Positions 30,338 through 39,680 are shown, counted from the stretch's first letter. The stretch is DNA of 64,000 nt from CAVTJL01 sp963752325 (GCA_963752325.1 CAVVXU010000004.1:124001-188000), one strand, 5' to 3'. The notes: generated by a model from the letters alone, not told the origin. Made by a program: numbers and translations.

Positions 30338-30518
30338 GCGCAGCCCTGGCCGTCCTGGATGGTGCCTACCGGCCCGCTGGGCGTTCGTGTAGAAGATGGC
30401 CGCGCCGGCGACCGATGGGCCCTGCGGGCTCGTCTCGGGACGCGAAGATCCGTCTGGCGGCCGGGGTCGGCATTGCTGACCTCGAGCCGGTGAGAGTGAC
30501 CGGGAGGACGATCGATCC

Positions 30519-31553
30519 ATGACCACCGCCACCCGCCAGCGCTCGACCCGTGGGTCGGGCAAGCCCGGCCCGGCGAAGAAGTCGGCCGCGCCCTCGGCTG
30601 AGGAGCTCCTCGGCTTCTATCGTGAGATGCTCGTCATCCGCCGCTTCGAGGAGAAGGCGGGACAGCTCTACGGCATGGGGCTGATCGGGGGCTTCTGCCA
30701 TCTCTATATCGGGCAGGAGGCGGTCGCCGTCGGCGTGCAGCATAACCTCACCGACAAGGACTCGGTCATCACCGGCTATCGCGATCACGGCCACATGCTC
30801 GTCAAGGGCATGGATCCGAGGCGGGTCATGGCCGAGCTCACGGGTCGCATCGACGGCTACTCGAAGGGCAAGGGTGGCTCGATGCACATGTTCGCCAAGG
30901 ACAAGAAGTTCTATGGCGGCCACGGCATCGTGGGAGCCCAGGTGCCCCTCGGCACGGGCCTCGCCTTCGCGCACAAATATCGTGACGATGGCGGCATCTG
31001 CGTCTGCTATCTGGGCGACGGTGCGGTGAACCAGGGCCAGGTCCACGAGAGCTTCAACATGGCAGCACTCTGGAAGCTGCCGGTGCTCTACGTGATCGAG
31101 AACAATCGCTACGGCATGGGCACGTCCCAGGCGCGCGCCACCGCAACCAAGAACCTTTTCGAGCGCGGCCACGCCTTCGGCATTCCCGGCGAGCAGGTCG
31201 ACGGCATGGACGTCCTGGCCGTCAAGGAGGAGGCCGGCAAGGCGGTCGAGCATATGCGGAACGGCGACGGGCCCTACATCCTCGAGGCCATGACCTACCG
31301 CTATCGCGGGCACTCCATGTCGGACCCGGGCAAGTATCGGTCGAAGGAGGAGGTCCAGGAGATGCGCGAGCGGCATGACCCCATCGAGCAGCTCAAGAAG
31401 ACCATCCTCGAAGGCGATGTGGCGTCGGAAAGCGCCTTGAAGGAGATCGACAAGGAGGTGCGTGCGATCGTGAACTCGGCGGCGCAGTTCGCGCAGGAGA
31501 GCCCCGAGCCCGATGCGGCCGAGCTCTGGACCGACGTGTTGGTCGAGGCCTGA
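30519..31553 (+). CDS. pdhA: Pyruvate dehydrogenase E1 component, alpha subunit
   Basis: A 344-residue thiamine-diphosphate-binding half of the alpha2beta2 E1. Motifs: MLVIRRFEEKAGQLYGMG, YIGQEAVAVG, ITGYRDHGHML, GKGGSMHMF near 125, and the ThDP motif LGDGAVNQGQVHESFNMA with IENNRYGMGTSQ near 170-210. The phosphorylation-loop region YRYRGHSMSDPGKYR is kept. Intact. A 180-base gap before it is where the PDH operon promoter should lie, but I could not assign one. Confidence 0.97.
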   Translation: MTTATRQRSTRGSGKPGPAKKSAAPSAEELLGFYREMLVIRRFEEKAGQLYGMGLIGGFCHLYIGQEAVAVGVQHNLTDKDSVITGYRDHGHMLVKGMDPRRVMAELTGRIDGYSKGKGGSMHMFAKDKKFYGGHGIVGAQVPLGTGLAFAHKYRDDGGICVCYLGDGAVNQGQVHESFNMAALWKLPVLYVIENNRYGMGTSQARATATKNLFERGHAFGIPGEQVDGMDVLAVKEEAGKAVEHMRNGDGPYILEAMTYRYRGHSMSDPGKYRSKEEVQEMRERHDPIEQLKKTILEGDVASESALKEIDKEVRAIVNSAAQFAQESPEPDAAELWTDVLVEA

Positions 31554-31633
31554 GGACGGGACGAGCGACGCGCGGCCCCGGGAGCCCCAGGCGGGCGCCG
31601 AGGGCCCGAGCGAGATGATCGAGGAAGACGTCG

Positions 31634-33019
31634 ATGCCCACCGAGATCCTGATGCCGGCGCTGTCACCGACCATGACCGAGGGCAACCTCGCGAAATGGG
31701 TGAAGCAGGAGGGTGACACCATCAAGGCCGGCGACGTGATCGCCGAGATCGAGACCGACAAGGCGACGATGGAGGTCGAGGCCGTCGACGAGGGCGTCCT
31801 CGGCAAGATCCTCGTGCCCGAGGGTGCGGAGGGCGTGAAGGTCAACACCCCCATCGCCATGCTGCTGGGTGATGGCGAGGGTGAAGGCGATCTGGCGAAC
31901 GCCACCCCGTCGCCTGCAGTCGAGCCCGCACCTCGCAAGGCCGAAAGCCCGCCGCCCGAGAAGCCCGCAGCGGCGCCGAGCGCAGCTACTGCGGTACCCG
32001 CACCCGTGGAGGCGGAGGTGCCGGAAGGCACCGAGATGGTCAAGATGACCGTCCGCGAGGCGCTTCGCGACGCCATGGCCGAGGAGATGCGCCGCGACCC
32101 GGACGTCTTCCTGATGGGCGAGGAGGTCGCGCAGTACCAGGGTGCCTACAAGATCAGCCAAGGGCTGCTCGAGGAGTTCGGCGACCGGCGCATCGTCGAC
32201 ACGCCCATCACCGAGTACGGCTTTGCCGGCCTGGGCGTCGGCGCCGCGATGGCCGGCCTCCGGCCGATCGTCGAGTTCATGACCTGGAACTTCGCCATGC
32301 AGGCGATCGACCACATCATCAACTCGGCAGCCAAGACGCTCTACATGGCCGGTGGGCAGATGGGCTGCCCCATCGTCTTCCGCGGGCCGAACGGCGCTGC
32401 CGCGCGCGTCGCCGCCCAGCACAGCCAGGAATACGCGCCCTGGTATGCTCACTGCCCAGGCCTCAAGGTCGTCGCACCCTATAGCGCCGCCGACGCCAAG
32501 GGCCTCTTGAAGGCGGCCATCCGCGACCCTAACCCCGTTGTCTTCCTCGAGAACGAGGTGCTCTACGGGCACAGCTTCGAGGTCCCCAAGCTCGACGACT
32601 TCCTGGTTCCGATCGGCAAGGCGAAGATCGTGCGGGCGGGTAGCCACGTCACCCTCACCGCCTACTCGCTGATGGTCGCCCGCGCCCTTGAGGCGGCGGA
32701 GAAGCTGGCCCAGGAAGGCATCGAGGCCGAGGTCATCGACCTGCGCACGATCCGCCCGCTCGATACCGAGACCATCGTCGCGTCGGTCAAGAAGACCAAT
32801 CGCATCGTGTCGGTCGAGGAGGGCTGGCCGCAGAGCGGCATGGGCTCCGAGATCTGCGCCCTCATGATGGAGCAGGCCTTCGACTGGCTCGACGCGCCGG
32901 CCGCGCGCGTGACCGGCAAGGACGTGCCGATGCCCTATGCCGCCAATCTCGAGCGGATGGCGGTGCCGCAGGTCGAGGATATCGTCGAGGCCGCCAAGGC
33001 CGTCTGCTACCGGCGCTGA
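31634..33019 (+). CDS. pdhB: Pyruvate dehydrogenase E1 beta subunit with N-terminal lipoyl domain
   Basis: A 461-residue protein. Residues 1-80 are a lipoyl domain (MPTEILMPALSPTMTEGN, lipoylated Lys in IETDKATMEVEA). Residues 80-135 are an Ala/Pro/Glu linker, and the rest is the transketolase-like E1 beta (MTVREALRDAMAEEMRRD, MGEEVAQYQGAYKISQGL, DTPITEYGFAGLGVGAAM, VFRGPNGAAARVAAQHSQ). A lipoyl domain on E1 beta is a known alphaproteobacterial arrangement. The lipoyl DNA is nearly identical to that at the start of pdhC. Confidence 0.97.
   Translation: MPTEILMPALSPTMTEGNLAKWVKQEGDTIKAGDVIAEIETDKATMEVEAVDEGVLGKILVPEGAEGVKVNTPIAMLLGDGEGEGDLANATPSPAVEPAPRKAESPPPEKPAAAPSAATAVPAPVEAEVPEGTEMVKMTVREALRDAMAEEMRRDPDVFLMGEEVAQYQGAYKISQGLLEEFGDRRIVDTPITEYGFAGLGVGAAMAGLRPIVEFMTWNFAMQAIDHIINSAAKTLYMAGGQMGCPIVFRGPNGAAARVAAQHSQEYAPWYAHCPGLKVVAPYSAADAKGLLKAAIRDPNPVVFLENEVLYGHSFEVPKLDDFLVPIGKAKIVRAGSHVTLTAYSLMVARALEAAEKLAQEGIEAEVIDLRTIRPLDTETIVASVKKTNRIVSVEEGWPQSGMGSEICALMMEQAFDWLDAPAARVTGKDVPMPYAANLERMAVPQVEDIVEAAKAVCYRR
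31724..31815 (+). repeat. Direct repeat copy 1: lipoyl-domain DNA in pdhB
   Basis: A 92-base stretch encoding KAGDVIAEIETDKATMEVEA and beyond matches 33135-33226 in pdhC with only two mismatches that I can count, although the flanks differ more. The two copies are 1.4 kb apart in direct orientation. This points to recent duplication or gene conversion between lipoyl domains. Confidence 0.85.
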
Positions 33020-33044
33020 TCCGGATCGGGGGAGGAGACCAGCA

Positions 33045-34353
33045 ATGCCCATCAAGATCCTGATGCCGGCGCTTTCGCCGACGATGACCGAGGGCAACCT
33101 CGCCAGGTGGGTCAAGAAGGAGGGCGAGGAGGTCAAGGCCGGCGACGTGATCGCCGAGATCGAGACCGACAAGGCGACGATGGAGGTCGAGGCGGTCGAC
33201 GAGGGCGTGCTCGGCAAGATCCTCGTCAAGGAGGGTGCCGAGGGCGTCAAGGTCAACGAGCCGATCGCGCTTCTTCTCGAGGAGGGCGAGGATGCGGGAG
33301 CCCTCGAGAAGTCGAGCGGCGGGAACGGTGCCGCCAAGCCCGCGCCGACGCCTGCTCCCGAGAAAGCTGAGGCTGCAGGCGAGGGCAAGGCCGAGCCGAC
33401 TCCGTAGCGAGACGCCGACGCCTCCGCCGGCGCAGCCCACCAACGGTAAGGAGCGCGTGTTCGCGAGCCCCCTCGCGCGTCGGATGGCCGAGCAGGCGGG
33501 GCTCGATCTCGGCCAGCTCAGCGGGTCGGGTCCGCACGGCCGGATCGTGAAGGCGGACATCGAGGCGGCAATGGGCGCGCCCAAGGCGCCGGCGGCCGAG
33601 GCGCCCGCCGGCCCGCCGACGCAAGCGGCAGGACCTGCCGTCGCGGCTCCTGCAGCACCCCCGACGGGTGCCTACGAGGAGGTGTCGCTCTCGAACATGC
33701 GCAAGGTGATCGCCCGCCGCCTGCTCGAGGCCAAGCAGACGATCCCGCATTTCTACCTCTCGATCGACATCGAGCTGGACAAGCTGCTGGCGATGCGGGC
33801 GGAGCTCAACGGCCGCCCCGGGGCCGACTACAAGCTCTCCGTCAACGATTTCGTCATCAAGGCGACGGCGTTGGCGCTCAGGAAGGTGCCGGGCTGCAAC
33901 TCGTCCTGGGGCGGCGACAAGATCTATCTTTTCAAGGACATAGACGTCTCGGTGGCGGTGGCGATCGAGGGTGGGCTCATCACCCCCATCATCCGTCGCG
34001 CCGACCAGAAGGGGCTCTCCACGATCTCTTCGGAGATGAAGGACCTGGCCACCCGCGCCAAGGCCGGCAAGCTCAAGCCCGAGGAGTTCCAGGGCGGCGG
34101 CTTCTCGATCTCCAACCTAGGCATGTTCGGGATCAAGGACTTCATGGCGGTGATCAACCCGCCGCAGTCCTGCATCCTGGCCGTGGGCGCCGGCGAGCAG
34201 CGGCCCGTGGTCCGCGACGGTGCCGTCGCCGTGCGGACCATGATGACCTGCACGCTCTCGGTCGACCACCGCGCCGTCGACGGTGCTTTGGGCGCCGAGT
34301 TCCTCCAGGAATTCAAGAAGCTGGTCGAGGATCCTCTGGCGCTCTTGCTCTAG
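33045..34353 (+). CDS. pdhC: Dihydrolipoamide acetyltransferase E2 of PDH, one frameshift
   Basis: Core enzyme of the pyruvate dehydrogenase complex. From ATG 33045: lipoyl domain (MPIKILMPALSPTMTEGN), flexible linker, E1/E3-binding domain (VFASPLARRMAEQAGLDL, SGPHGRIVKADIEAA), second linker and catalytic domain (SNMRKVIARRLLEAKQTIPH, FSISNLGMFGIKDFMAVINPPQ, SVDHRAVDGALGAEFL with the active-site His). A +1 shift and a TAG at about 33400-33410 in the first linker split the frame. An extra base there, not real truncation, is most likely. Corrected length is about 435 residues. Confidence 0.92.
33135..33226 (+). repeat. Direct repeat copy 2: lipoyl-domain DNA in pdhC
   Basis: Partner of the 31724-31815 copy in pdhB; two mismatches, both synonymous third-position changes. 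Recombination between the copies would fuse the pdhB lipoyl domain to pdhC and delete the E1 beta catalytic domain. Confidence 0.85.
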
Positions 34354-34382
34354 CTGCCGCGGTTCGATCACGGCGGGGACCG

Positions 34383-34411
34383 TTGCGTCCGCTGCCGGCA
34401 CGCCATATGTT
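34383..34411 (+). promoter_or_regulatory. Possible promoter of the toxin-antitoxin pair
   Basis: TTGCGT (34383-34388) and TATGTT (34406-34411) are spaced by 17 bases, 30 bases after the pdhC stop and 31 bases before the antitoxin ATG. The palindrome GTTGCAAC (34409-34416) overlaps the end of the -10 box and would suit autorepression by the antitoxin. Prediction by eye. Confidence 0.5.
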
Positions 34412-34442
34412 GCAACGTTCTACAGGAATGGGGTGCATAGCG

Positions 34443-34703
34443 ATGCTGGTTCGCACGGTGCGTGAGGCCAACCAGAACTTCTCGAAGCTCATCGGGGAGG
34501 TCGAGAAGGGCGAGATTGTCATGATCACCAAGAATGGCCGACGGGTCGCCGAGGTCAGGCCGGTGATCGAGGACCGGATGCAGGATCCTGTGTGGCGGGC
34601 GGCCTATGAGCGGATGATGAAAAGGCTGCGTGAGAAGCCGGACTATGGCATTCGCATCGGTGAGATCACCGAAGAGGACAAGTATGGTGACGCGCCTCTG
34701 TGA
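34443..34703 (+). CDS. Type II antitoxin, Phd/YefM family
   Basis: An 86-residue protein beginning MLVRTVREANQNFSKLIGEVEKGEIVMITKNGRRVAEVRP. This is the Phd/YefM DNA-binding fold: the conserved Ala-N-x-F-S-x-L segment, a basic ITKNGR loop and an acidic C-terminus (EITEEDKYGDAPL) that would wrap the toxin. ATG 34443 is preferred to upstream starts, which add unconserved residues. The stop overlaps the GTG of the PIN gene (GTGA), so the pair is translationally coupled. The module lies between pdhC and lpd. Confidence 0.88.
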   Translation: MLVRTVREANQNFSKLIGEVEKGEIVMITKNGRRVAEVRPVIEDRMQDPVWRAAYERMMKRLREKPDYGIRIGEITEEDKYGDAPL

Positions 34704-35159
34704 GCCTGATCGCGTTCGACTCGAACATCCTGCTCTATGCTGAGCTCGAAATCGGCTTCGGCTAAGGGTATGCTTGCCGAAAGCCTCATTGGACATTGTG
34801 TCGGACGATCGGTCATCGCGGCGCAGGCATTGGGCGAGGTCCTGGCCGTTGTGCGGCGCCGACTGCCGAGGGCCTACGGTGAGGCTTGCCGCCAAGTGGA
34901 CGACTATCGCGAAACGGTGACCGTAATACCCACCGATGGTGAGATCATTGTCGCGGCTGCCCGCTTCGCCGAGCGCTATCGGCTGCAGTTCTGGGACGCC
35001 GTGATCTGGCAGGCGTCGCGCAAGGGAGGTGCCACGATCCTGCTCACCGAGGACATGCAGGACGGCTTCGCCGTGGACGGGATGCGTGCGCTTAACCCGT
35101 TCACCAGGACCGATTGGCCTACTCTCGCCGCCGATCTCGGCATCGAGCCGCATCGATAG
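34700..35159 (+). CDS. vapC: PIN-domain toxin (VapC-like), one frameshift
   Basis: A PIN-type RNase partner of the upstream antitoxin. It starts at GTG 34700: SLIAFDSNILLYAEL, with the first catalytic Asp in FDSN. A +1 shift near 34745-34762 then breaks the frame; the remainder continues SASAKGMLAESLIGHCVGRS, AAQALGEVLAVVRRR (acidic Glu), RLQFWDAVIWQASRKGG (Asp) and ILLTEDMQDG (Asp). All four acidic positions are therefore present once the single base is corrected, giving about 152 residues. Given how many neighbouring essential genes share this lesion type, the toxin may be intact in the organism. Confidence 0.8.
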
Positions 35160-35171
35160 GGAAGGACAACG

Positions 35172-36569
35172 ATGCCACAATCATTCGATCTCGTGGTCGT
35201 CGGCGGCGGCCCGGGCGGCTATGTGGCGGCCATCCGGGCAGCACAGCTGGGCATGAAGACGGCGCTCATCGAGCGCGAGCATCTGGGCGGCATCTGCCTC
35301 AACTGGGGCTGCATCCCGACCAAGGCGCTCTTACGCTCGGCCGAGATCTTCGACCTCATGCATCACCTCAAGCAATTTGGCTTCGAGGCGGACAACCCGC
35401 GCTTCGACCTCTCGGCCGTCGTCAAGCGCTCGCGCCAGGTCGCAGCCCAGCTATCGCGCGGCGTCGGCCATCTCCTCAAGAAGAACAAGGTGACCGTGAT
35501 CGACGGCGAGGCGCGTCTCGCCGGCAAGCAGACGCTGGCCGTCAAGCTCAAGGCCGGCGGTGAGGACACGGTGAAGGCGCCCCACATCGTGCTGGCGACC
35601 GGCGCCAGGGCCAGGCAGCTGCCCGGCCTCGAGGCCGACGGCAAGCTCATCTGGACCTACAAGGAGGCGATGGTCCCGGAGACGATGCCGAAGTCGCTCC
35701 TGGTGGTGGGCTCGGGCGCCATCGGCATCGAGTTCGCGAGCTTCTTCCGCTCGCTGGGGGCCGAGGTCACGGTCGTCGAGATGCTGGAGCGCATCCTTCC
35801 CGTCGAGGACGAGGAGATCTCGGCCTTCGCACGCAAGCAGCTCGAGAAGCGCGGCATCAAGATCCACACGGGCGCCACCGTGAAGGGCGCGAAGAAGAGC
35901 GGGTCCAGCGTCACCGCCACGATCGAGGCCGGTGGCAAGTCCGAGGAGATCACCGTCGACCGCGTCATCTCGGCGATCGGCATCGTCGGCAATGTCGAGA
36001 ATCTCGGGCTCGAGGGCACCGGCGTGAAGGTCGACCGGACCCACGTCGTCGTCGACGCCTGGTGCCGGACGGGCGAGCCCGGCGTCTATGCGATCGGCGA
36101 TCTCGTGGGGCCGCCCTGGCTTGCCCACAAGGCCAGCCACGAGGGCGTGCTCTGCGTCGAGAGGATCGCCGGTCTGGAGGGCACGCACCCGCTCGACGTC
36201 ACCAAGGTGCCGGGCTGCACCTACTGCACGCCCCAGGTGGCGAGCGTGGGCCTCACCGAGGCTGCGGCCAAGGCCAAGGGCCACGAGGTCAAGGTCGGCC
36301 ACTTCCCGTTCATCGGCAACGGCAAGGCCATCGCGCTGGGCGAGCCCGAGGGCATGGTGAAGACGGTGTTCGACGCCAAGACCGGCGAGCTTCTGGGCGC
36401 CCACATGTGCGGCGCCGAGGTCACGGAGCTCATCCAGGGCTATACGATCGCGCGAACGATGGAGGCGACGGAGGAGGATCTGATGCATACGATCTTCCCG
36501 CATCCGACGCTCTCCGAGATGATGCACGAGGCCGTGCTTGACGCGTACGGTCGGGCTATCCACTTCTGA
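35172..36569 (+). CDS. lpdA: Dihydrolipoyl dehydrogenase (E3)
   Basis: A 465-residue flavoprotein that reoxidises dihydrolipoamide for PDH. FAD site VVGGGPGGYVAAIRAAQLG, redox disulfide in GGICLNWGCIPTKALL, NAD site LLVVGSGAIGIEFASFFRSLGAEVTVVE split around residue 180, second FAD contact VYAIGDLVGPPWLAH, and the C-terminal catalytic His-Glu in FPHPTLSEMMHEAVL. Intact. It follows the toxin gene by 12 bases and is separated from pdhC by the toxin-antitoxin module. Confidence 0.97.
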   Translation: MPQSFDLVVVGGGPGGYVAAIRAAQLGMKTALIEREHLGGICLNWGCIPTKALLRSAEIFDLMHHLKQFGFEADNPRFDLSAVVKRSRQVAAQLSRGVGHLLKKNKVTVIDGEARLAGKQTLAVKLKAGGEDTVKAPHIVLATGARARQLPGLEADGKLIWTYKEAMVPETMPKSLLVVGSGAIGIEFASFFRSLGAEVTVVEMLERILPVEDEEISAFARKQLEKRGIKIHTGATVKGAKKSGSSVTATIEAGGKSEEITVDRVISAIGIVGNVENLGLEGTGVKVDRTHVVVDAWCRTGEPGVYAIGDLVGPPWLAHKASHEGVLCVERIAGLEGTHPLDVTKVPGCTYCTPQVASVGLTEAAAKAKGHEVKVGHFPFIGNGKAIALGEPEGMVKTVFDAKTGELLGAHMCGAEVTELIQGYTIARTMEATEEDLMHTIFPHPTLSEMMHEAVLDAYGRAIHF

Positions 36570-36575
36570 GGGATC

Positions 36576-37505
36576 ATGGCGACGCTAACGATCACGCCGT
36601 CCCAGCGCCAGCGCAAGCCGTCCTGGATCCGCGTCAAGGCGCCGACCTCCGAGGCCTATCACGCCACGCGTCGGGTGGTCCGGGAGAAGCGACTCCACAC
36701 CGTCTGCGAGGAGGCCGCCTGCCCGAACATCGGCGAGTGCTGGCAGCAGAAGCACGCCACGGTGATGATCCTGGGCGATACCTGCACCCGTGCCTGCGCC
36801 TTCTGCAACATCAAGACCGGCATGCCGCAGATGGTCGATCCGCAGGAGCCGGCAAGGCTGGCGGATACCGTGGCCGAGCTCGGGCTGGCCCATGTCGTCA
36901 TCACCTCGGTCGACCGGGACGACCTGCCGGACGGCGGTGCGACCCAATTCGTGCGCAGCATCCGGGCGATCCGCGAGGCGGCGCCCACAGCCACGATCGA
37001 GATCCTCACGCCCGACTTCCTGCGCAAGCCCGGCGCGGTCGAGCGGATCGTCGAGGCCCGCCCTGACGTCTACAACCACAATCTGGAGACCGTGCCTCGG
37101 CTCTACCGCACGGTCAGGCCCGGTGCCCGCTACTTCCACAGCCTGCGGCTGCTGCAGCAGGTCAAGGAGCTCGATCCCTCCCTCTTCACCAAGTCCGGCA
37201 TCATGGTGGGGCTGGGCGAGGAGAAGCGTGAGGTCTTTCAGGTCATGGACGACATGCGCTCGGCGGATGTCGATTTCCTGACCGTCGGCCAGTATCTGCA
37301 GCCGACGCCCCGCCATCACCCGGTCGAGCGGTTCGTCCACCCGGACGAGTTCGAGGCCTATGCGCGCATGGCGCGGGCCAAGGGCTTCCACATGGTCGCG
37401 GCGTCGCCGCTCACCCGCTCCTCCTATCATGCGGGCGCGGACTTCGACCGGCTCCGCGAGGCGCGCAACTCTGATCTTGCTCAGAAAGGACTGGCGGCCG
37501 GCTGA
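36576..37505 (+). CDS. lipA: Lipoyl synthase
   Basis: A 309-residue radical-SAM enzyme that inserts two sulfurs into protein-bound octanoate, making the lipoyl groups needed by the adjacent PDH E1 beta and E2. Auxiliary cluster cysteines are in CEEAACPNIGECW, radical-SAM cysteines in CTRACAFCNIKTG, plus TSVDRDDLPDGGA, YNHNLETVPRLY and GLGEEKREVFQVMDDM. It begins 6 bases after lpdA, so it belongs to the same operon. Confidence 0.97.
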   Translation: MATLTITPSQRQRKPSWIRVKAPTSEAYHATRRVVREKRLHTVCEEAACPNIGECWQQKHATVMILGDTCTRACAFCNIKTGMPQMVDPQEPARLADTVAELGLAHVVITSVDRDDLPDGGATQFVRSIRAIREAAPTATIEILTPDFLRKPGAVERIVEARPDVYNHNLETVPRLYRTVRPGARYFHSLRLLQQVKELDPSLFTKSGIMVGLGEEKREVFQVMDDMRSADVDFLTVGQYLQPTPRHHPVERFVHPDEFEAYARMARAKGFHMVAASPLTRSSYHAGADFDRLREARNSDLAQKGLAAG

Positions 37506-37523
37506 CCCCGGCCCTGTCGATTC

Positions 37524-38000
37524 ATGCCCACGCACGCCGAGAAACGCCATCTACCCTATCGTCCCGATCAGCTCTACGAGCTGGTGGCGGGCGTCGAGCG
37601 CTATCCGGAGTTTCTTCCCTGGTGCAAGGCGGCGCGGATCACCAGGCGCGAGGAGGGCGTGTTCTACGCGGACCTGGTCGTGGCCTTCAAGGTGTTCCGA
37701 GAGCGCTTCAGCTCGAAGGTCATGCTCGAGCCGAAGAGCGCCGTTCATGTTCAGTACATCAACGGCCCGTTCCGCTACCTGAACAACCACTGGGGCTTCG
37801 AGCCGGCCGACGATGGTGGCTGCGTCGTCGATTTCTACGTCGATTTCGAGTTTCGCTCCCGCATCCTCCAGAACCTGATCGGCCTTCTCTTCAACGAGGC
37901 GGTCAGCAGGATGGTGGGTGCCTTCGAGGTCCGGGCGCGGCAGCTCTACGGCGACCACGGGCTTCCAAACGAGGGCCGCGCGCATCCTGTCCTAAGCTGA
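37524..38000 (+). CDS. COQ10/RatA-type SRPBCC protein
   Basis: A 158-residue START-like protein: PYRPDQLYELVAGVERYPEFLPWCKAAR split across the first 40 residues, then FSSKVMLEPKSAVHVQY, GPFRYLNNHWGF and DFYVDFEFRSRILQNLIGLL. Family members bind ubiquinone and support respiration in mitochondria and alphaproteobacteria. The name RatA, from a proposed E. coli ribosome-association toxin, is often applied but is less likely here. It follows lipA by 18 bases, the usual alphaproteobacterial neighbour. Confidence 0.87.
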   Translation: MPTHAEKRHLPYRPDQLYELVAGVERYPEFLPWCKAARITRREEGVFYADLVVAFKVFRERFSSKVMLEPKSAVHVQYINGPFRYLNNHWGFEPADDGGCVVDFYVDFEFRSRILQNLIGLLFNEAVSRMVGAFEVRARQLYGDHGLPNEGRAHPVLS

Positions 38001-38010
38001 CCGCCACGGG

Positions 38011-38517
38011 TCAGGCCGTCGAGGGGCTCGTCGCGATCGCCTGGAGGGCCAGGCGCAAGCCCGCCTTGACGGTGGCCAGACGCACCGCCGACCTGTCCCC
38101 CGGGAAGAGATGGCGCTCATGCAGGGTGGCGCCGCCGGCGCGGGCCGCCGCCACATGGACGAGTCCCACGGGCTTCGACGCCGTTCCGCCACCCGGCCCG
38201 GCGATGCCGGTAACGGCGATGGAAAGGCCGATGCCCCCGTTGCGCATGGCGCCCTCGGCCATCTCGCGCGCGGCGAGCTCGCTCACAGCACCATGCTGGG
38301 CAAGGGTGGTGGGGCGCACGCCCAGAAGCGCTTCCTTGGCGGCGTTGTCGTAGACCACGTAGCCGCGGTCGACGACGTCCGAGGAGCCTGCAAGCTCAGT
38401 GAGGCAGCCGGCGATCAGGCCGCCGGTGCAGGATTCGGCGGTTGCGAGGCGCAGGCCTCCCGCCCGGCAGGCGTCCAGCAGGTCGCGAGCAGCGGCAAGG
38501 CATTCGGGTGGGAACAT
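38011..38517 (-). CDS. pncC: CinA-family nicotinamide-nucleotide amidohydrolase
   Basis: A 168-residue stand-alone CinA C-terminal domain protein that deamidates nicotinamide mononucleotide. Start MFPPECLAAARDLLDACR at 38517; conserved LRLATAESCTGGLIAGCLTE (catalytic Ser/Thr region), YVVYDNAAKEALLGV, GLSIAVTGIAGPGGGT and KPVGLVHVA. It lies 5 bases downstream of ispDF on the same strand and faces the COQ10 gene tail to tail. Confidence 0.92.
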   Translation of the reverse strand: MFPPECLAAARDLLDACRAGGLRLATAESCTGGLIAGCLTELAGSSDVVDRGYVVYDNAAKEALLGVRPTTLAQHGAVSELAAREMAEGAMRNGGIGLSIAVTGIAGPGGGTASKPVGLVHVAAARAGGATLHERHLFPGDRSAVRLATVKAGLRLALQAIATSPSTA

Positions 38518-38522
38518 CGGCA

Positions 38523-39680
38523 CTACCTCGCAAGGCTGACGGTGGCGACTGCCTGGGCGGCGATGCCCTCGCCGCGACCGGTGAAGCCCAGACCCTCCGT
38601 CGTCGTGGCTTTGAGGCTGACCCTCTCGGTCGTGATGCCCAGCAACGATGCGATCCGGGCGCGCATCGTCTCGCGATGCGGACCGAGCTTGGGCCGCTCG
38701 CAGATCAGGGTGGCGTCCACATGCTCGATGACGCCGCCCGCATCCTGCACCAGACCGGCCGCATGCTGAAGAAACAGGCCCGAATCGCCATCCTTCCAGC
38801 GGGCATCGCTCGGCGGAAAGTGCACGCCGATGTCGCCGGCGCCGATGGCGCCCAGCAACGCGTCGGTGAGGGCGTGGAGCAGGACGTCGGCATCCGAGTG
38901 GCCGGCAAGGCCCCGCTCGAAGGGGATCTCGAGGCCGCCCAGCACGAGGCGCCGGCCCTCCGCGAACGCATGGACATCGAAGCCCGTGCCGACACGGGTT
39001 CGCCGGCCTTGTTCCAGATGACGCGCGGCCGTCTCGAGATCCTCCGGTAGCGTGATCTTCAGGTTCGTCTCCTCTCCCTCGACCGCGGCAACCTCGAGCC
39101 CGGCCGCGCGGGCCATCGCCGCATCGTCGGTGAAGGCCTCTTCCCGTAGCCGCCTGATGCGCCTCGAGAATCGGCTGAAAGGCGAAACCCTGCGGGGTCT
39201 GCGCCCGCGCGACGCCGGCACGGTCGACCTCGCCTACGAGCCGGCCGTCGACGAGCCGGCGCAGCGAATCGACGACCGCCACCGCCGGTAGCACGGCGGG
39301 CGCATCGGCGAGCATCCCGATCACCCTGTCGATCAGCGCCCTGCTGACGAGAGGACGGGCTCCGTCGTGGATCAGCACGAGGTCCGGAGGTGAGGCGGCG
39401 GCAGCGAGCCCCTCGAGCCCCAGGCCCACCGACTCCTGGCGCGTTCGCCCGCCGCCTATGGGCTCTTCCAGCCCGAGCCGGGCCGTCGCTTGCTCGTAAT
39501 GGCCTCGATGCTCGGGGTCGATGACCACGCGGACGGTGTGGATGCCAGGGTGAGCGAGGAATGCCTTGATCGCGTGGCGCAGGACCGGCCGACCGGCCAG
39601 CAGCTGATACTGCTTCGGCAAAGCGCCCCCGTAGTCGCTCGCCGCGGCCACCAGCGACGATGAGCGCCGCGCATCTGCAT
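38523..39680 (-). CDS. ispDF: Bifunctional IspD/IspF (MEP pathway), at least two frameshifts
   Basis: A fusion catalysing two steps of non-mevalonate isoprenoid synthesis. IspD half: GGALPKQYQLLAGRPVLRHA, VLIHDGARPLVSRALID, AQTPQGFAFQPILEAH. IspF half: VGTGFDVHAFAEGRRLVLGG (metal site), AGHSDADVLLHALTDALLGA, DIGVHFPPSD, KATTTEGLGFTGRGEGIAA. The halves are in different frames, the break being near 39155. The extreme N-terminus (MQMRGALIVAGGRGERL) changes frame again near 39640-39665. Corrected size of about 385 residues matches alphaproteobacterial IspDF fusions. The start at 39680 is a best guess. Confidence 0.9.

Noticed and set aside
30334..30522. 62-codon frame between ftsB and pdhA starting in an ATGA overlap
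   Set aside because: No similarity, Arg/Pro-rich shadow-like composition, and the region is where the PDH promoter should be.
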